Source of the DNA: Clostridium punense | GTDB taxonomy: Bacteria; Bacillota; Clostridia; Clostridiales; Clostridiaceae | Length of the DNA: 64,000 nucleotides | Direction of reading: 5' to 3' | NCBI RefSeq assembly: GCF_017874425.1 | Contig: NZ_JAGGLL010000015.1 | Coordinates: 1-64,000, forward strand | Shown: positions 54,447 to 63,108 of the stretch, in pieces | Layout: every line of letters begins with the position of its first letter | How positions within the stretch are numbered: position 1 is the first letter of the stretch | The notes under the pieces: generated by a model | What the model saw: the letters and a program-made list of their open reading frames with translations, nothing else | Told to the model about the DNA's origin: nothing | Databases searched by the model: none | Program-made: the position numbers and the translations under genes

Positions 54447-55527
54447 TAGCATAAACTTTTTAATAGATAAGATAAATAATCTAAGCAGAGAAATGGAAAG
54501 TAAAGAAATAAGTATAATGGAGGTTTGTGGCACCCACACTCATATCATATATGAAAATGGAATAAAAGAAATCCTTCCTAAAAATATAAGGTTATTATCA
54601 GGACCGGGGTGTCCTATATGTGTTACAGACATAAGTTTTATAGATAATGCTATAGCTATGACAAGGCTTGGAGCTACTATAATAACCTTTGGAGATATTG
54701 CAAAAGTTAAAGGTAGTAGCACTTCCCTTTGGGAGGAAAGAAAGAATGGAGTAGATTTAAAACTAATTTATTCTGTTAGTAGCATTATAGAAATTTGCAA
54801 GGAAAATACACATAAGTTATTTGTGTTCTTAGGCATAGGCTTTGAGACTACGGCACCTTTAATTGCAACCATAATTAAACGAGCTTATGAAGAAGGAATA
54901 AAAAATCTTTATTTTTATACTTCTATTAAGGTTATGCCTCCAATTATAGAAAAACTTATAAAAACAACTTCTATTAATGGACTTATTCTTCCGGGTAATG
55001 TGGCAGTTATACTAGGGGAGAGTGAGTTTAGAGGCTTATTTACTAATACAAAAATACCGGGAGTTATAGCTGGTTTTACTCTAGAAGATATTTTAATATC
55101 CATATATTACATTACTAAGCAATGTATAGATATGGATAAGGAAAAAAAGAAAGATATAAATCTTTATAATGTTTACAAGTCCTTTGTCTCATTTCAAGGT
55201 AATGAAAGGGCAAAAGAGACTTTAAAAGAAACTTTCCAACTAGAAACTGGATTATGGAGAGGTATGGGAAGTATTCCGGCGTCAGCATTAGTTATAAAAG
55301 ATAAGTACAGAGAGCTTAATGCTATAGGTAAGTTTGGATTAAGTGAAAATAGTTTGGATAATAGTAATAATATTTTAGGTTGCAAGTGTTCTGAAGTAAT
55401 CATGGGCAAGACTACACCTTATGGATGCAGTCTTTTTAGAAAGGCATGTAATAGCGAAAATCCTATTGGTCCTTGTATGGTATCTATGGAGGGTGCTTGT
55501 TATTGCGCTTATAAATTTGGGGGTTAG
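54439..55527 (+). CDS. hypD: Hydrogenase maturation factor HypD
   Basis: 362 residues from ATG 54439, chosen because GAGGGAGG lies just upstream; the frame could start at 54418. Iron-sulfur protein that assembles Fe(CN)2CO with HypC. Conserved motifs: MEVCGTHTH, SGPGCPICV, TTAP after GIGFE, PGNVAVILG, and the C-terminal cluster region GCKCSEVIMG, PYGCSLFRKAC and GPCMVSMEGACYCAY. Overlaps hypC. Confidence 0.95.
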   Translation: MRDSINFLIDKINNLSREMESKEISIMEVCGTHTHIIYENGIKEILPKNIRLLSGPGCPICVTDISFIDNAIAMTRLGATIITFGDIAKVKGSSTSLWEERKNGVDLKLIYSVSSIIEICKENTHKLFVFLGIGFETTAPLIATIIKRAYEEGIKNLYFYTSIKVMPPIIEKLIKTTSINGLILPGNVAVILGESEFRGLFTNTKIPGVIAGFTLEDILISIYYITKQCIDMDKEKKKDINLYNVYKSFVSFQGNERAKETLKETFQLETGLWRGMGSIPASALVIKDKYRELNAIGKFGLSENSLDNSNNILGCKCSEVIMGKTTPYGCSLFRKACNSENPIGPCMVSMEGACYCAYKFGG

Positions 55528-55858
55528 AAGTTTTTGAGAAAAAATTCTACAATAATTTTAGTTAGGAATCAACGACATTTTAAAAATGGCTTTTCAGCAG
55601 TATTTGTTTTGTTATTTAGTTATGAGGAGATTTTAGCAGATAACAAAAAATGTACAAGTTTATAAAAATATAATAAGAATTTACAAATAAGAAGGGGGGA
55701 AGTTGCCAACGTTATAGTAACCTTATATATGTCCCATGCGTTGTATGGGAATTTAAGTTCTCGGAGTGTTATATCAAATGAAAAGCTGGCTTTAGTAAAA
55801 TCGGATACATTGAACAGAGAATTAAACAAGCTTTATAAGGGTTTGGCAACGGATAAGT
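55528..55858. other. Gap between hypD and hypE
   Basis: 331 bases interrupt an otherwise gap-free operon. A 51-codon frame starting at ATG 55732 (MSHALYGNLSSRSVISNEKL) runs into hypE without a good ribosome binding site. Nothing in it matches hypB or another maturation factor. Possibly the scar of a lost gene. Confidence 0.4.
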
Positions 55859-56851
55859 ATGGATACTATAAGTTTAGTCCATGGTGAAGGTGGAAAACAT
55901 ACTCAGCAGTTGATAAAAGAACTATTTTATAAGGAGTTTTCTAATGACAACCTACTTAAGGATAAGGATGCAGCAGTTTTAAGCCTTGAAACTCAAAGTA
56001 TAGCCTTCACAACTGATTCTTTTGTAGTAAATCCTCTGTTTTTTCCCGGGGGAGATATAGGAAGACTTTGTATTTCTGGTACTGTAAATGATCTAGTCAC
56101 TTCCTTTTCAATTCCTAAGTATATTAGTTTAAGTTTAATTATTGAAGAGGGTTTTTCATTTAAAGCTTTAAAGGAAATAGTTGCTTCAATTAAAAAAACT
56201 TCAGAAGAAGCAGGGGTTACAATTGTAACAGGAGACACTAAAGTAGTAGAAAAGGATAAAGTGGATGGTGTTTTCATTAATACTTCAGGAATAGGAATCA
56301 TTGCCCATAGTTTGAAGGATATTATTAAATCAGGGGATAAAATAATTATAACCTCAAATATTGCAGAACATGGAACAGCAATTGCAAGTAGTAGATATGG
56401 ATTAGAAGTTATTGGTGATATAAAAAGTGATGTAGCACCATTAAATGACTTAATTTCTGTGCTTTGGGACTACAGGGAATATATAAGACTGTTAAAGGAT
56501 CCTACTAGGGGAGGCGTTGCACAATGTTTTAATGAAATTGCCTCAAAGTATAGTGTAGGATTAAATATTTTAGAGTATAAAATTCCTATTAGAAAGGAAG
56601 TAAAAGCTTTAAATGGAATTATTGGATTAGATCCATATTATTTAGCATCAGAAGGAGTAATGGTTTTGATAGCAGATGGGCCTATGGCTATTGATATAGT
56701 ACAGCAGTTGAATAAGGATGAAAAATACAAAAATGCTGCTATTATTGGAGAGGTTACAGAAGGGCATAAAAAGGTTGTTTTAGAAAATAGTCATGGTGGA
56801 AAGCACGTACTTAGAGAGTTAGAAGGAGTAATGCTACCAAGAATATGTTAA
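55859..56851 (+). CDS. hypE: Hydrogenase maturation factor HypE
   Basis: 330 residues. Dehydrates the thiocarboxamide on its own C-terminal Cys to thiocyanate, the cyanide donor. PurM-like ATPase fold: LVHGEGGKHTQQLIKELF, DAAVLSL, FTTDSFVVNPLFFPGGDIG, and DPTRGGVAQCFNEIA. The protein ends in LPRIC, with the catalytic Cys as last residue, as required. Weak ribosome binding site (GGATAAGT) and a 331-base gap from hypD suggest separate translation control. Confidence 0.95.
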   Translation: MDTISLVHGEGGKHTQQLIKELFYKEFSNDNLLKDKDAAVLSLETQSIAFTTDSFVVNPLFFPGGDIGRLCISGTVNDLVTSFSIPKYISLSLIIEEGFSFKALKEIVASIKKTSEEAGVTIVTGDTKVVEKDKVDGVFINTSGIGIIAHSLKDIIKSGDKIIITSNIAEHGTAIASSRYGLEVIGDIKSDVAPLNDLISVLWDYREYIRLLKDPTRGGVAQCFNEIASKYSVGLNILEYKIPIRKEVKALNGIIGLDPYYLASEGVMVLIADGPMAIDIVQQLNKDEKYKNAAIIGEVTEGHKKVVLENSHGGKHVLRELEGVMLPRIC

Positions 56852-56962
56852 GAACTTATAGATAGGTTTAAAATTTCAAGAATACACTGAGAACTTTAAA
56901 GCCATATTTACTAAATTAAGTAGGAGAGATTATTAATGAAGCAACCAATAATAAAAATGTAA

Positions 56963-57137
56963 GGCATCTGAAAATAAATAATAAGTCGAAGATGTGAAGG
57001 CTATTTTGTGTTCACAAGCAAGCTTGTGCAGGCAAGGAAACAGGTTCCGCAGATAGTGGGGCTATCAAAGGGTTCTGTTGACGCAGTATAGCAGAAAATA
57101 GACGAGCAGATTGACTTAATTATTTTTTGAAGATGCC
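56963..57137 (-). repeat. MITE-like interspersed repeat, copy I
   Basis: 175 bp in reverse orientation, TAA duplications at 56960-56962 and 57138-57140. It has one internal palindrome (CACAAGCAAGCTTGTG) and the GGTTCCGCAGATAG central stem. It is close to copy C in sequence. Confidence 0.94.
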
Positions 57138-57169
57138 TAAATAGAAAATAAAGATTGAAGAAATAAAAT

Positions 57170-57223
57170 ACTATACCCTGTGATAAAGTGTATTTTTAAA
57201 TACATCTTATTACAGGGTATAGT
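57170..57223. terminator. Bidirectional hairpin terminator
   Basis: CTATACCCTGT and ACAGGGTATAG form an 11-bp stem, with an inner GTATTT/AAATAC stem. It lies between the hydrogenase operon and the convergent TetR-type gene. Confidence 0.8.
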
Positions 57224-57266
57224 TTATTTATAAAGTAAATATTAACTATTATACAAAGAGTAAATT

Positions 57267-57959
57267 TTATTGTAATTCTGCAAACTCAGGAAGCATATTT
57301 TTAGCTTTTAAGTTATAATAATGCAGGTTATTTTTTATATAAGTAAGAATAATTTCAAGAGCATGGTCTTTATTATAACCATCAATATTATTTGTAACCT
57401 TCATTAATAAACCTTCAAAGAAAATAACTATGGATTTACTTAATATCTCTAAATCCTCTTTTCTTATATAACCATCGTCCACACAAACTTTAAGAATAGC
57501 AATATCACGGTCTACGATACAATCCTTACTTAACATTGGAAGAAGCACCTGTGGCAATTCTCTAAAATCATCAGGATAAAGCTCATAGTATTGTTTCATT
57601 GTATCCTGTACACTATGAGGGTTTTGGTCAAGAAATAAAGATTTAAATATTTTTGGATTGTTAAAGGCATGAATAGAGAAACATCTCCAGATTTCTAAAT
57701 AATTTATTAGTGAAGAATTTGTTTCTTTAATATAGTTAGGTAAATCATGAATATAATCATTATAATATTTCATGCTGGCAAAAAAGATTACATGGTTTAA
57801 GTTGTTAAAATATTTGTAGGCAGTAGCTACATTATACCCTGTTAGTTGAGCTACTCTTCTAGCTGTTACATTCTCAATTCCTTCTTCTTCTATAAGTTTT
57901 TTTGTCGCATTAACAAATGAAATCATCATTTCCTTTTTTTCTATTGCTGACTTAGTCAT
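57267..57959 (-). CDS. TetR-family transcriptional regulator
   Basis: 230 residues, AAGGGGAT before the ATG. N-terminal helix-turn-helix of TetR type (EGIENVTARRVAQLTGYNVA, TAYKYFNNLNHVIFFA) and an all-helical ligand domain with no recognisable specificity. Divergent from the BCCT carrier gene across 481 bases, the classic layout for a local repressor of that carrier. A palindrome between them (58063-58081) is a candidate operator. Confidence 0.9.
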   Translation of the reverse strand: MTKSAIEKKEMMISFVNATKKLIEEEGIENVTARRVAQLTGYNVATAYKYFNNLNHVIFFASMKYYNDYIHDLPNYIKETNSSLINYLEIWRCFSIHAFNNPKIFKSLFLDQNPHSVQDTMKQYYELYPDDFRELPQVLLPMLSKDCIVDRDIAILKVCVDDGYIRKEDLEILSKSIVIFFEGLLMKVTNNIDGYNKDHALEIILTYIKNNLHYYNLKAKNMLPEFAELQ

Positions 57960-58440
57960 AAGAATTATCCCCTTTTCCCATAATATATATAGCGTCTATT
58001 ATAACACAATTTACTATCTTAATAAAATAGGGTTTTTACGTATTTAATATTATTTAACATAGATTTTACTTGCAGTAAAATAGAGTTTGAAATGATTGCA
58101 TAAATTAAATTTAAATAATTATGAGAATTATATTAACTTAAGGGTAGTATGGTGTAAAATAGAAGGGTAAATGAGATTTAGTTAGCAAATGATGGGGAAA
58201 AGTAATTTAGTGATGAGTAAGAGATATAAGCTATAGAAGTATGGATTTCTGCTTTACATTCGCCTTACTATTGGTTGAGAGTAATAGTTAATGTGACATG
58301 GCTTTTCTATAGGAGCTAAATCAAGGATTAAGTTAAGTATGAATCTAATCTTAATTACCTTATGACTTTTGAAAAATGAATAAATTAATCCTTCACTATG
58401 AAAGTTTATAACCATAATTTAAGAAGTTGGAGTTGTACAC
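57960..58440. other. Divergent region between regulator and BCCT carrier
   Basis: 481 bases with the palindrome at 58063-58081 and otherwise AT-rich sequence. No gene or known RNA seen. Confidence 0.45.
58063..58081. promoter_or_regulatory. Candidate TetR operator
   Basis: ATTTTACT-TGC-AGTAAAAT is a perfect 8-bp inverted repeat with a 3-base spacer, about 105 bases before the regulator start. The size fits a TetR-type site; binding is inferred. Confidence 0.4.
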
Positions 58441-59976
58441 ATGAATAAATATTTAAAGTCAGAAGTTTATAAAGTAAAAATGGAATTATTAAAAAGAAAT
58501 GCTTTATTATTTTTATATTTATTTTTAGTAGTCTTAATTTTATTAGCTAGTGCTACAGGTAAGTTTACAATTGGAACTATTTTTAATACTATGATGAAGT
58601 TTATAAATGACAAATTTGCAATAGCTTATTTGATATCTATGAATCTTTTTATTATTTTTTCTTTTATTATAGCCTTTAGCAAGTTTGGAAATATAAAGTT
58701 AGGCTCAGAAAATTGTGAGCCTGAATATACCTTTGGTAGCTGGTTTGCTATGCTATTTGGTGCTGGAATGGGGATAGGATTAGTATTTTGGGGCGTTGCT
58801 GAACCAATATTTCACTTTACATCTCCTTTAGGAAGTATCACAGCAGGCTCTGAGGAATCGCTAAACTTTGCGTTTATAACTTCTTTTATGCATTGGGGAA
58901 TTCACCCTTGGGCAAGTTATAGTATTGTAGGCCTTTCTATTGCTTACTTTCAATTTAGAAAGAATACACCAGCTTTAATAAGTAGTATTTTTATTCCTCT
59001 TATAGGAGAGGAAAAATCAAAGGGATTAATAGGAAAAACAATTGACTTTCTTGCTGTATTTGCAACTGTGTCAGGGGTTTCTACTTCTTTAGGAATGGGT
59101 ACTATGCAAATTAATAGTGGGCTTAATTATATTTTTAATATACCAGAAAATATAAGAGTACAATTGATTATTATAGCTGTAGTTACTTCTATGTTTATCT
59201 TTACAGCAGTTAGTGGTATAGGGAAAGGTATTAGTATTATATCCAATATAAATTTATTTTTAGCTTTTGGAATAATGCTCATATGCTTTATAATAGGACC
59301 AACTGGACAAATTTTAGAAAACTTAGTAAAACAAACTTATAATTATTTTAAAAGTTTCGCAGGTACAAGTGTGCAACTACAGGGGTTACAGCATAAAGAG
59401 TGGCTAGGTCAATGGACTGTATTTTACTGGGCTTGGTGGATATCCTGGACACCTTTTGTAGGAATGTTCATTGCGAGAATTTCTAAGGGGAGAACTATAA
59501 GACAATTTATAGTGGGGGTTATTGGAGCACCTACCTTAGCTTCTATTATATGGTTTTCTATCTTTGGTACTTTAGGTACAAATCTTGGAATAAGAGGAGT
59601 TATAAGTGTAGAAACTTTAAAATCTATTGCGTTGGTTCCTGAGACAGCTTTTTTTAAGATTATAAGTTATTATCCTTTTAGCAGTATAGTATCAATTATA
59701 ACCATGGTTTTACTTTGTACATTCTTTATAACCTCAGCAGACTCAGCTACCTTTGTTTTGGCAATGTTCACTTCAAAAGGTAATTTAAATCCTTCAAATA
59801 AAAAGAAGGTGCTTTGGGGACTAGTTGAGGCATTGTTAGCCGTTGGACTTTTACTTTCAGGTGGCTTGCAGGGGTTGCAAGCTATGGCTATTGTAGCAGC
59901 TTTTCCGTTTATTATAATTATAATCCTAGGCTTTATCTCTTTGTGTAAGGCTTTGATTAAAGAAGATATAAAATAA
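58441..59976 (+). CDS. BCCT-family betaine/carnitine/choline transporter
   Basis: 511 residues with 12 hydrophobic helices. Family motifs: GAGMGIGLVFWGVAEPIFHF, MHWGIHPWASYSIVGLSIAY and the signature FYWAWWISWTPFVGMFIARI-SKGRTIRQF with its aromatic quaternary-amine site. Imports betaine, carnitine or choline with sodium or protons, or exchanges them. The short C-terminal tail lacks the long osmosensory extension of BetP. Probably controlled by the divergent TetR-type gene. Confidence 0.94.
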   Translation: MNKYLKSEVYKVKMELLKRNALLFLYLFLVVLILLASATGKFTIGTIFNTMMKFINDKFAIAYLISMNLFIIFSFIIAFSKFGNIKLGSENCEPEYTFGSWFAMLFGAGMGIGLVFWGVAEPIFHFTSPLGSITAGSEESLNFAFITSFMHWGIHPWASYSIVGLSIAYFQFRKNTPALISSIFIPLIGEEKSKGLIGKTIDFLAVFATVSGVSTSLGMGTMQINSGLNYIFNIPENIRVQLIIIAVVTSMFIFTAVSGIGKGISIISNINLFLAFGIMLICFIIGPTGQILENLVKQTYNYFKSFAGTSVQLQGLQHKEWLGQWTVFYWAWWISWTPFVGMFIARISKGRTIRQFIVGVIGAPTLASIIWFSIFGTLGTNLGIRGVISVETLKSIALVPETAFFKIISYYPFSSIVSIITMVLLCTFFITSADSATFVLAMFTSKGNLNPSNKKKVLWGLVEALLAVGLLLSGGLQGLQAMAIVAAFPFIIIIILGFISLCKALIKEDIK

Positions 59977-60017
59977 AAGAGAATCATGAAATAAATATTC
60001 GTCAATTTTATATGAGC

Positions 60018-60066
60018 AAAGCCCTGCATAAATAGAAGAAATAGTTCTCTATTAGTGCAGGGCCTT
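60018..60066. terminator. Bidirectional hairpin terminator
   Basis: GCCCTGCA and TGCAGGGC with flanking AAA/TTT form the stem between the convergent BCCT and dbpA genes. Confidence 0.8.
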
Positions 60067-60085
60067 TATGTTATTTATACTTTGC

Positions 60086-61513
60086 TTAATTATTTCTTGC
60101 TCTTTGAATTTTTGTAGGTTTTCCCTTAAGGTTTAATTCCTTCATGGTTTTTAAAAGTTTAGGTCCATCACCATTCAAAATATCTACATGGCTATAATTA
60201 TCAAATACTTCAATTACTCCTATGGATTCGCTGGGAATATTACCGCTGTTTATCAAAGCGCCTACAATATCTCCTCTGCGAATTTTCTTTTTCTTTCCAG
60301 CATTTATGTATAGCTTCAATACTTCCTTAGGTGAAGTATTTGTTTTTTTAATTATAGGTCTTACTTGAGTTTGAGGTGCTTTTTCTATTTCTTCCTTAGA
60401 AGGCGGTGTGGCTCTTGGGATTTCCATACCAATAAACTCTTCAATGGATTTTAGGAACTTTTCTTCATAAGGAGTTACAAAAGTTATTGCTTCACCCAAG
60501 TTTCCAGCTCTTCCAGTCCTACCGATTCTATGAACATATGCCTCAAGTTCTAAAGGTATATCATAGTTTATAACGTGGCTAACTCCAGTTACATCTATAC
60601 CTCTTGAAGCCACATCTGTTGCTACAATGAAGGAATATTCCCCCTCTTTGAAAGCTTTTAGAGCGCTGAGTCTATCTTGTTGAACCATGTCTCCATGAAT
60701 TTCTGTGACAGAGTAATTAGAAGCTCTCATTTTTGATGCTAAATCACTTACATTTTTCTTAGTTCTGCAGAAGAGGATACATTTTTCCATAGCCTCCACA
60801 GTAATTAAATCTTTTAGTAGTTTATATTTATCAATCTCATTTATAAAGTAGCAACGTTGATTAATTTTTTCTACTGTTAGTTTATCAGGCGTAATTTCAA
60901 TAACCTCTGGATTTTTCATGTACCTTACTATATGTTTTTGAATTTCTTCTGATAAGGTGGCAGAAAACATTAGAGTCTGCCTAGCTTTAGGAACTTTTTT
61001 AATTATGTCCTCTACCTGTTCTATAAAACCCATATTTAGCATTTCATCAGCCTCGTCTATCACTAGGTAGCGTACTTGTTCTAGGTTTAGGGTTCCTTTA
61101 GTTATATGATCCATAGTTCGCCCAGGGGTACCAACTACTACATGGACTCTTTGAGATAGCTTGGTTTTTTGTATGCTTATTGGCTGTTTTCCATAGATTG
61201 AAACTGCATTAATTCTTTTATATAAACCTAGGGTAGAGAAATTTTCAGTAACTTGAACTGCAAGCTCTCTAGTTGGAGTAAGCACAAGAGCTTGAACTGC
61301 ATTTTTTTCTATCTCTAAGTTTTCCAAGATAGGAATTGCAAAGGCGGCAGTTTTACCACTTCCGGTTTGAGCCTTAACAATTACATCTTGCCCCTTTAGT
61401 GCAGTAGGAATTACTTCACTTTGAACAGGGGAAGGGTTCTCATAGCCAAGTAGTTTTACAGACTTTATAATATTGGGATTTAAATTAAAATCTTCAAATG
61501 TTTTTTTATTCAT
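60086..61513 (-). CDS. dbpA: DEAD-box RNA helicase DbpA
   Basis: 475 residues. All helicase motifs are present: Q motif region (NPSPVQSEVIP), AQTGSGKTAAF (Walker A), PTRELAVQ, GTPGR, VIDEADEML, SAT (FSATLSEE), FCRTKK, TDVASRGIDV and YVHRIGRTGRAG. The C-terminal 75 residues are the DbpA RNA-binding domain (IRRGDIVGALINSGNIPSES, YSHVDILNG), which targets 23S rRNA hairpin 92. Role: ATP-driven large ribosomal subunit assembly. Transcribed alone; repeat copy J lies about 100 bases upstream of its start. Confidence 0.95.
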   Translation of the reverse strand: MNKKTFEDFNLNPNIIKSVKLLGYENPSPVQSEVIPTALKGQDVIVKAQTGSGKTAAFAIPILENLEIEKNAVQALVLTPTRELAVQVTENFSTLGLYKRINAVSIYGKQPISIQKTKLSQRVHVVVGTPGRTMDHITKGTLNLEQVRYLVIDEADEMLNMGFIEQVEDIIKKVPKARQTLMFSATLSEEIQKHIVRYMKNPEVIEITPDKLTVEKINQRCYFINEIDKYKLLKDLITVEAMEKCILFCRTKKNVSDLASKMRASNYSVTEIHGDMVQQDRLSALKAFKEGEYSFIVATDVASRGIDVTGVSHVINYDIPLELEAYVHRIGRTGRAGNLGEAITFVTPYEEKFLKSIEEFIGMEIPRATPPSKEEIEKAPQTQVRPIIKKTNTSPKEVLKLYINAGKKKKIRRGDIVGALINSGNIPSESIGVIEVFDNYSHVDILNGDGPKLLKTMKELNLKGKPTKIQRARNN

Positions 61514-61609
61514 ATTTATTACCTTGTCCTTTAGTTATTGTTATATTGTAAGCTTATTTACTATTATTTGCAAGTTATCAGCTTCTTATAAGGTAATCTA
61601 ATAGATTTA

Positions 61610-61820
61610 GGCATTTTCAAAAAAATAAATAAGTTAGTATGTTTGTCTAGTTTGAGTTATACTGCGTCAACAGAACCTTTAGATAGCTCTACTATCTGCG
61701 AAACCTGTTTCCTTGTCGCACAAGCTTGCTTGTGAACATAAGCCTGCTTATGAACATAAGCTTGCTTATGAACTAAAAATATCCTTCACATCTTTGACTT
61801 GTTATTTATTTTCAAATACC
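61610..61820 (+). repeat. MITE-like interspersed repeat, copy J (longest form)
   Basis: 211 bp, TTA duplications at 61607-61609 and 61821-61823. The ACAAGC palindrome is expanded to three tandem units of about 18 bp (61719-61772). This creates a short spurious frame with repeated HKLAYE-like residues. Located between dbpA and the lipid kinase gene. Confidence 0.93.
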
Positions 61821-61832
61821 TTAGAGAAAATA

Positions 61833-61860
61833 AAGCTCTTGGTAAGAACCAAGAGCTTAA
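61833..61860 (-). terminator. Hairpin terminator of lipid kinase gene
   Basis: AAGCTCTTGG and CCAAGAGCTT form a perfect 10-bp stem with a 6-base loop; the A-rich left flank gives a U tail on the minus strand. Confidence 0.85.
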
Positions 61861-61864
61861 AGAA

Positions 61865-62791
61865 CTATAAGTTAATAGCATCTTCTAAAGAAGAATTCCA
61901 GAGTAAACTTTCTTGTGGCAATATTACATTTAATCCCTTATGAATTACGGAAAACTCAGCATGATTTGTTCTAAGAAGTTCTCCATCTACGTTTAATGCA
62001 AACTCTTTTGGAGAAGATATAATAGCTTTTTTGCAGTTGTGATAAGAAACCTCTTTGATATCTTTAATATTCCCATCAAAAGCCTTTTTTAAAGATATCA
62101 GTAGCTTCAAAATAGTAACCTTTTTCACACTGCATATATCTAGGCTTCCATCAATAATATTTGCCTCGGGAGTGATAAATACTCCACCACCGTAGCATTT
62201 ACCATTGGATACTGCAAAAAGAAAGGTTTTTTGGGTTATATGATTATTGTCTACTAAAATTTTTAAGTCCATTGACTTGAAGTTAAAAGCAGTATAAAAA
62301 ATGCTAGTTAAATAAGAAAGGCTATTAGGGAAATATTTATTGTATTTAAATTTTCTAGCATTATAAGCTACTTCAGCATCAAAGCCAACAGAAGAGATAT
62401 TAAGATAGTATCGCCCATTCACTGAAGCTAAGTCAATAGAACAAGATATTCCATTTATTAGCGAATGAAGATAATCTTCAAGTTTCACATTTTCATAGAG
62501 AGTTTTAACAAAGTCATTCCCAGTACCACAAGGAATAATAGAAAGGAAGCTACTAGTACCAACTAAACCGTTTAGAACTTCATTTACAGTACCATCACCG
62601 CCAATAGCAAATACATGGTAAATGCCATTAGAACAGAACTCTTTTACAATTTCCTCACCATGATCCTTATATTGTGTTAATTTTATATGAAACTCTGCAT
62701 CTTTATTCTTAAAGTATTCTTCAATTTTACTAATATATTCTAATCCTCTACCTTTACCTGCAACAGGGTTTATTATAAATAAGTATTTCAT
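61865..62791 (-). CDS. Diacylglycerol kinase-family lipid kinase (YegS/BmrU type)
   Basis: 308 residues, GGGAGCATAC before the ATG. Catalytic-domain motifs: FIINPVAGKGRG, the nucleotide-binding GGDGTVNEVLNGL near residue 75, PCGTGNDFVKTL, and the beta-rich second domain (SVGFDAEVAYNARK, DGSLDICSV, LNVDGEL). Phosphorylates diacylglycerol or a related lipid for reuse in phospholipid synthesis. Single-gene unit between terminator and repeat. Confidence 0.93.
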   Translation of the reverse strand: MKYLFIINPVAGKGRGLEYISKIEEYFKNKDAEFHIKLTQYKDHGEEIVKEFCSNGIYHVFAIGGDGTVNEVLNGLVGTSSFLSIIPCGTGNDFVKTLYENVKLEDYLHSLINGISCSIDLASVNGRYYLNISSVGFDAEVAYNARKFKYNKYFPNSLSYLTSIFYTAFNFKSMDLKILVDNNHITQKTFLFAVSNGKCYGGGVFITPEANIIDGSLDICSVKKVTILKLLISLKKAFDGNIKDIKEVSYHNCKKAIISSPKEFALNVDGELLRTNHAEFSVIHKGLNVILPQESLLWNSSLEDAINL

Positions 62792-63108
62792 AATTGTATG
62801 CTCCCATGTAATAAGTTTTAGATTTTATAGTTGATAAGAATTATTCAGATACTAAAATATGTTTATACATATATTTTAACATTATTTGAACATAAAGTCT
62901 AAACAAGATAAATAAAAAATAATAACCACTTTATAAATTTTGAATAGGATATAGTAGTGACAATTTCACTAAAAGTTAGATTAAGGTAACTTAAAAAATA
63001 AATAAAGCAGTATGACTGGCTATTTTGAGTTATGACTTATTTTCAGATGACTAATGGATAATTTGTTTCATTAAATTCATACCTAGGATAATAAAAAGAG
63101 GTGGTTTT
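62792..63108. other. Divergent intergenic region
   Basis: 317 bases, containing the minimal repeat copy K (62985-63051). The rest is AT-rich with no other recognised feature. Confidence 0.45.
62985..63051 (+). repeat. MITE-like interspersed repeat, copy K (minimal form)
   Basis: 67 bp with both ends present (GGTAACTTAAAAAATAA and CTTATTTTCAGATGAC) and nearly all of the centre missing. Exact TAA duplications at 62982-62984 and 63052-63054. It retains only TATTTTGAGTTA from the inner part. Confidence 0.85.

Larger units (their letters stand above)
56852..57266. other. Intergenic region with truncated reading frame and repeat
   Basis: Behind hypE a good ribosome binding site (TAGGAGAG) is followed by an ATG at 56936 but only eight codons before TAA at 56960-56962, which is the left duplication of repeat copy I. 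After the repeat comes a terminator (57170-57223). The short frame may be the start of a lost operon gene. Confidence 0.45.

Noticed and set aside
55732-55887. 51-codon frame between hypD and hypE
   Set aside because: No ribosome binding site and it overlaps the hypE start; listed only as part of the gap description.
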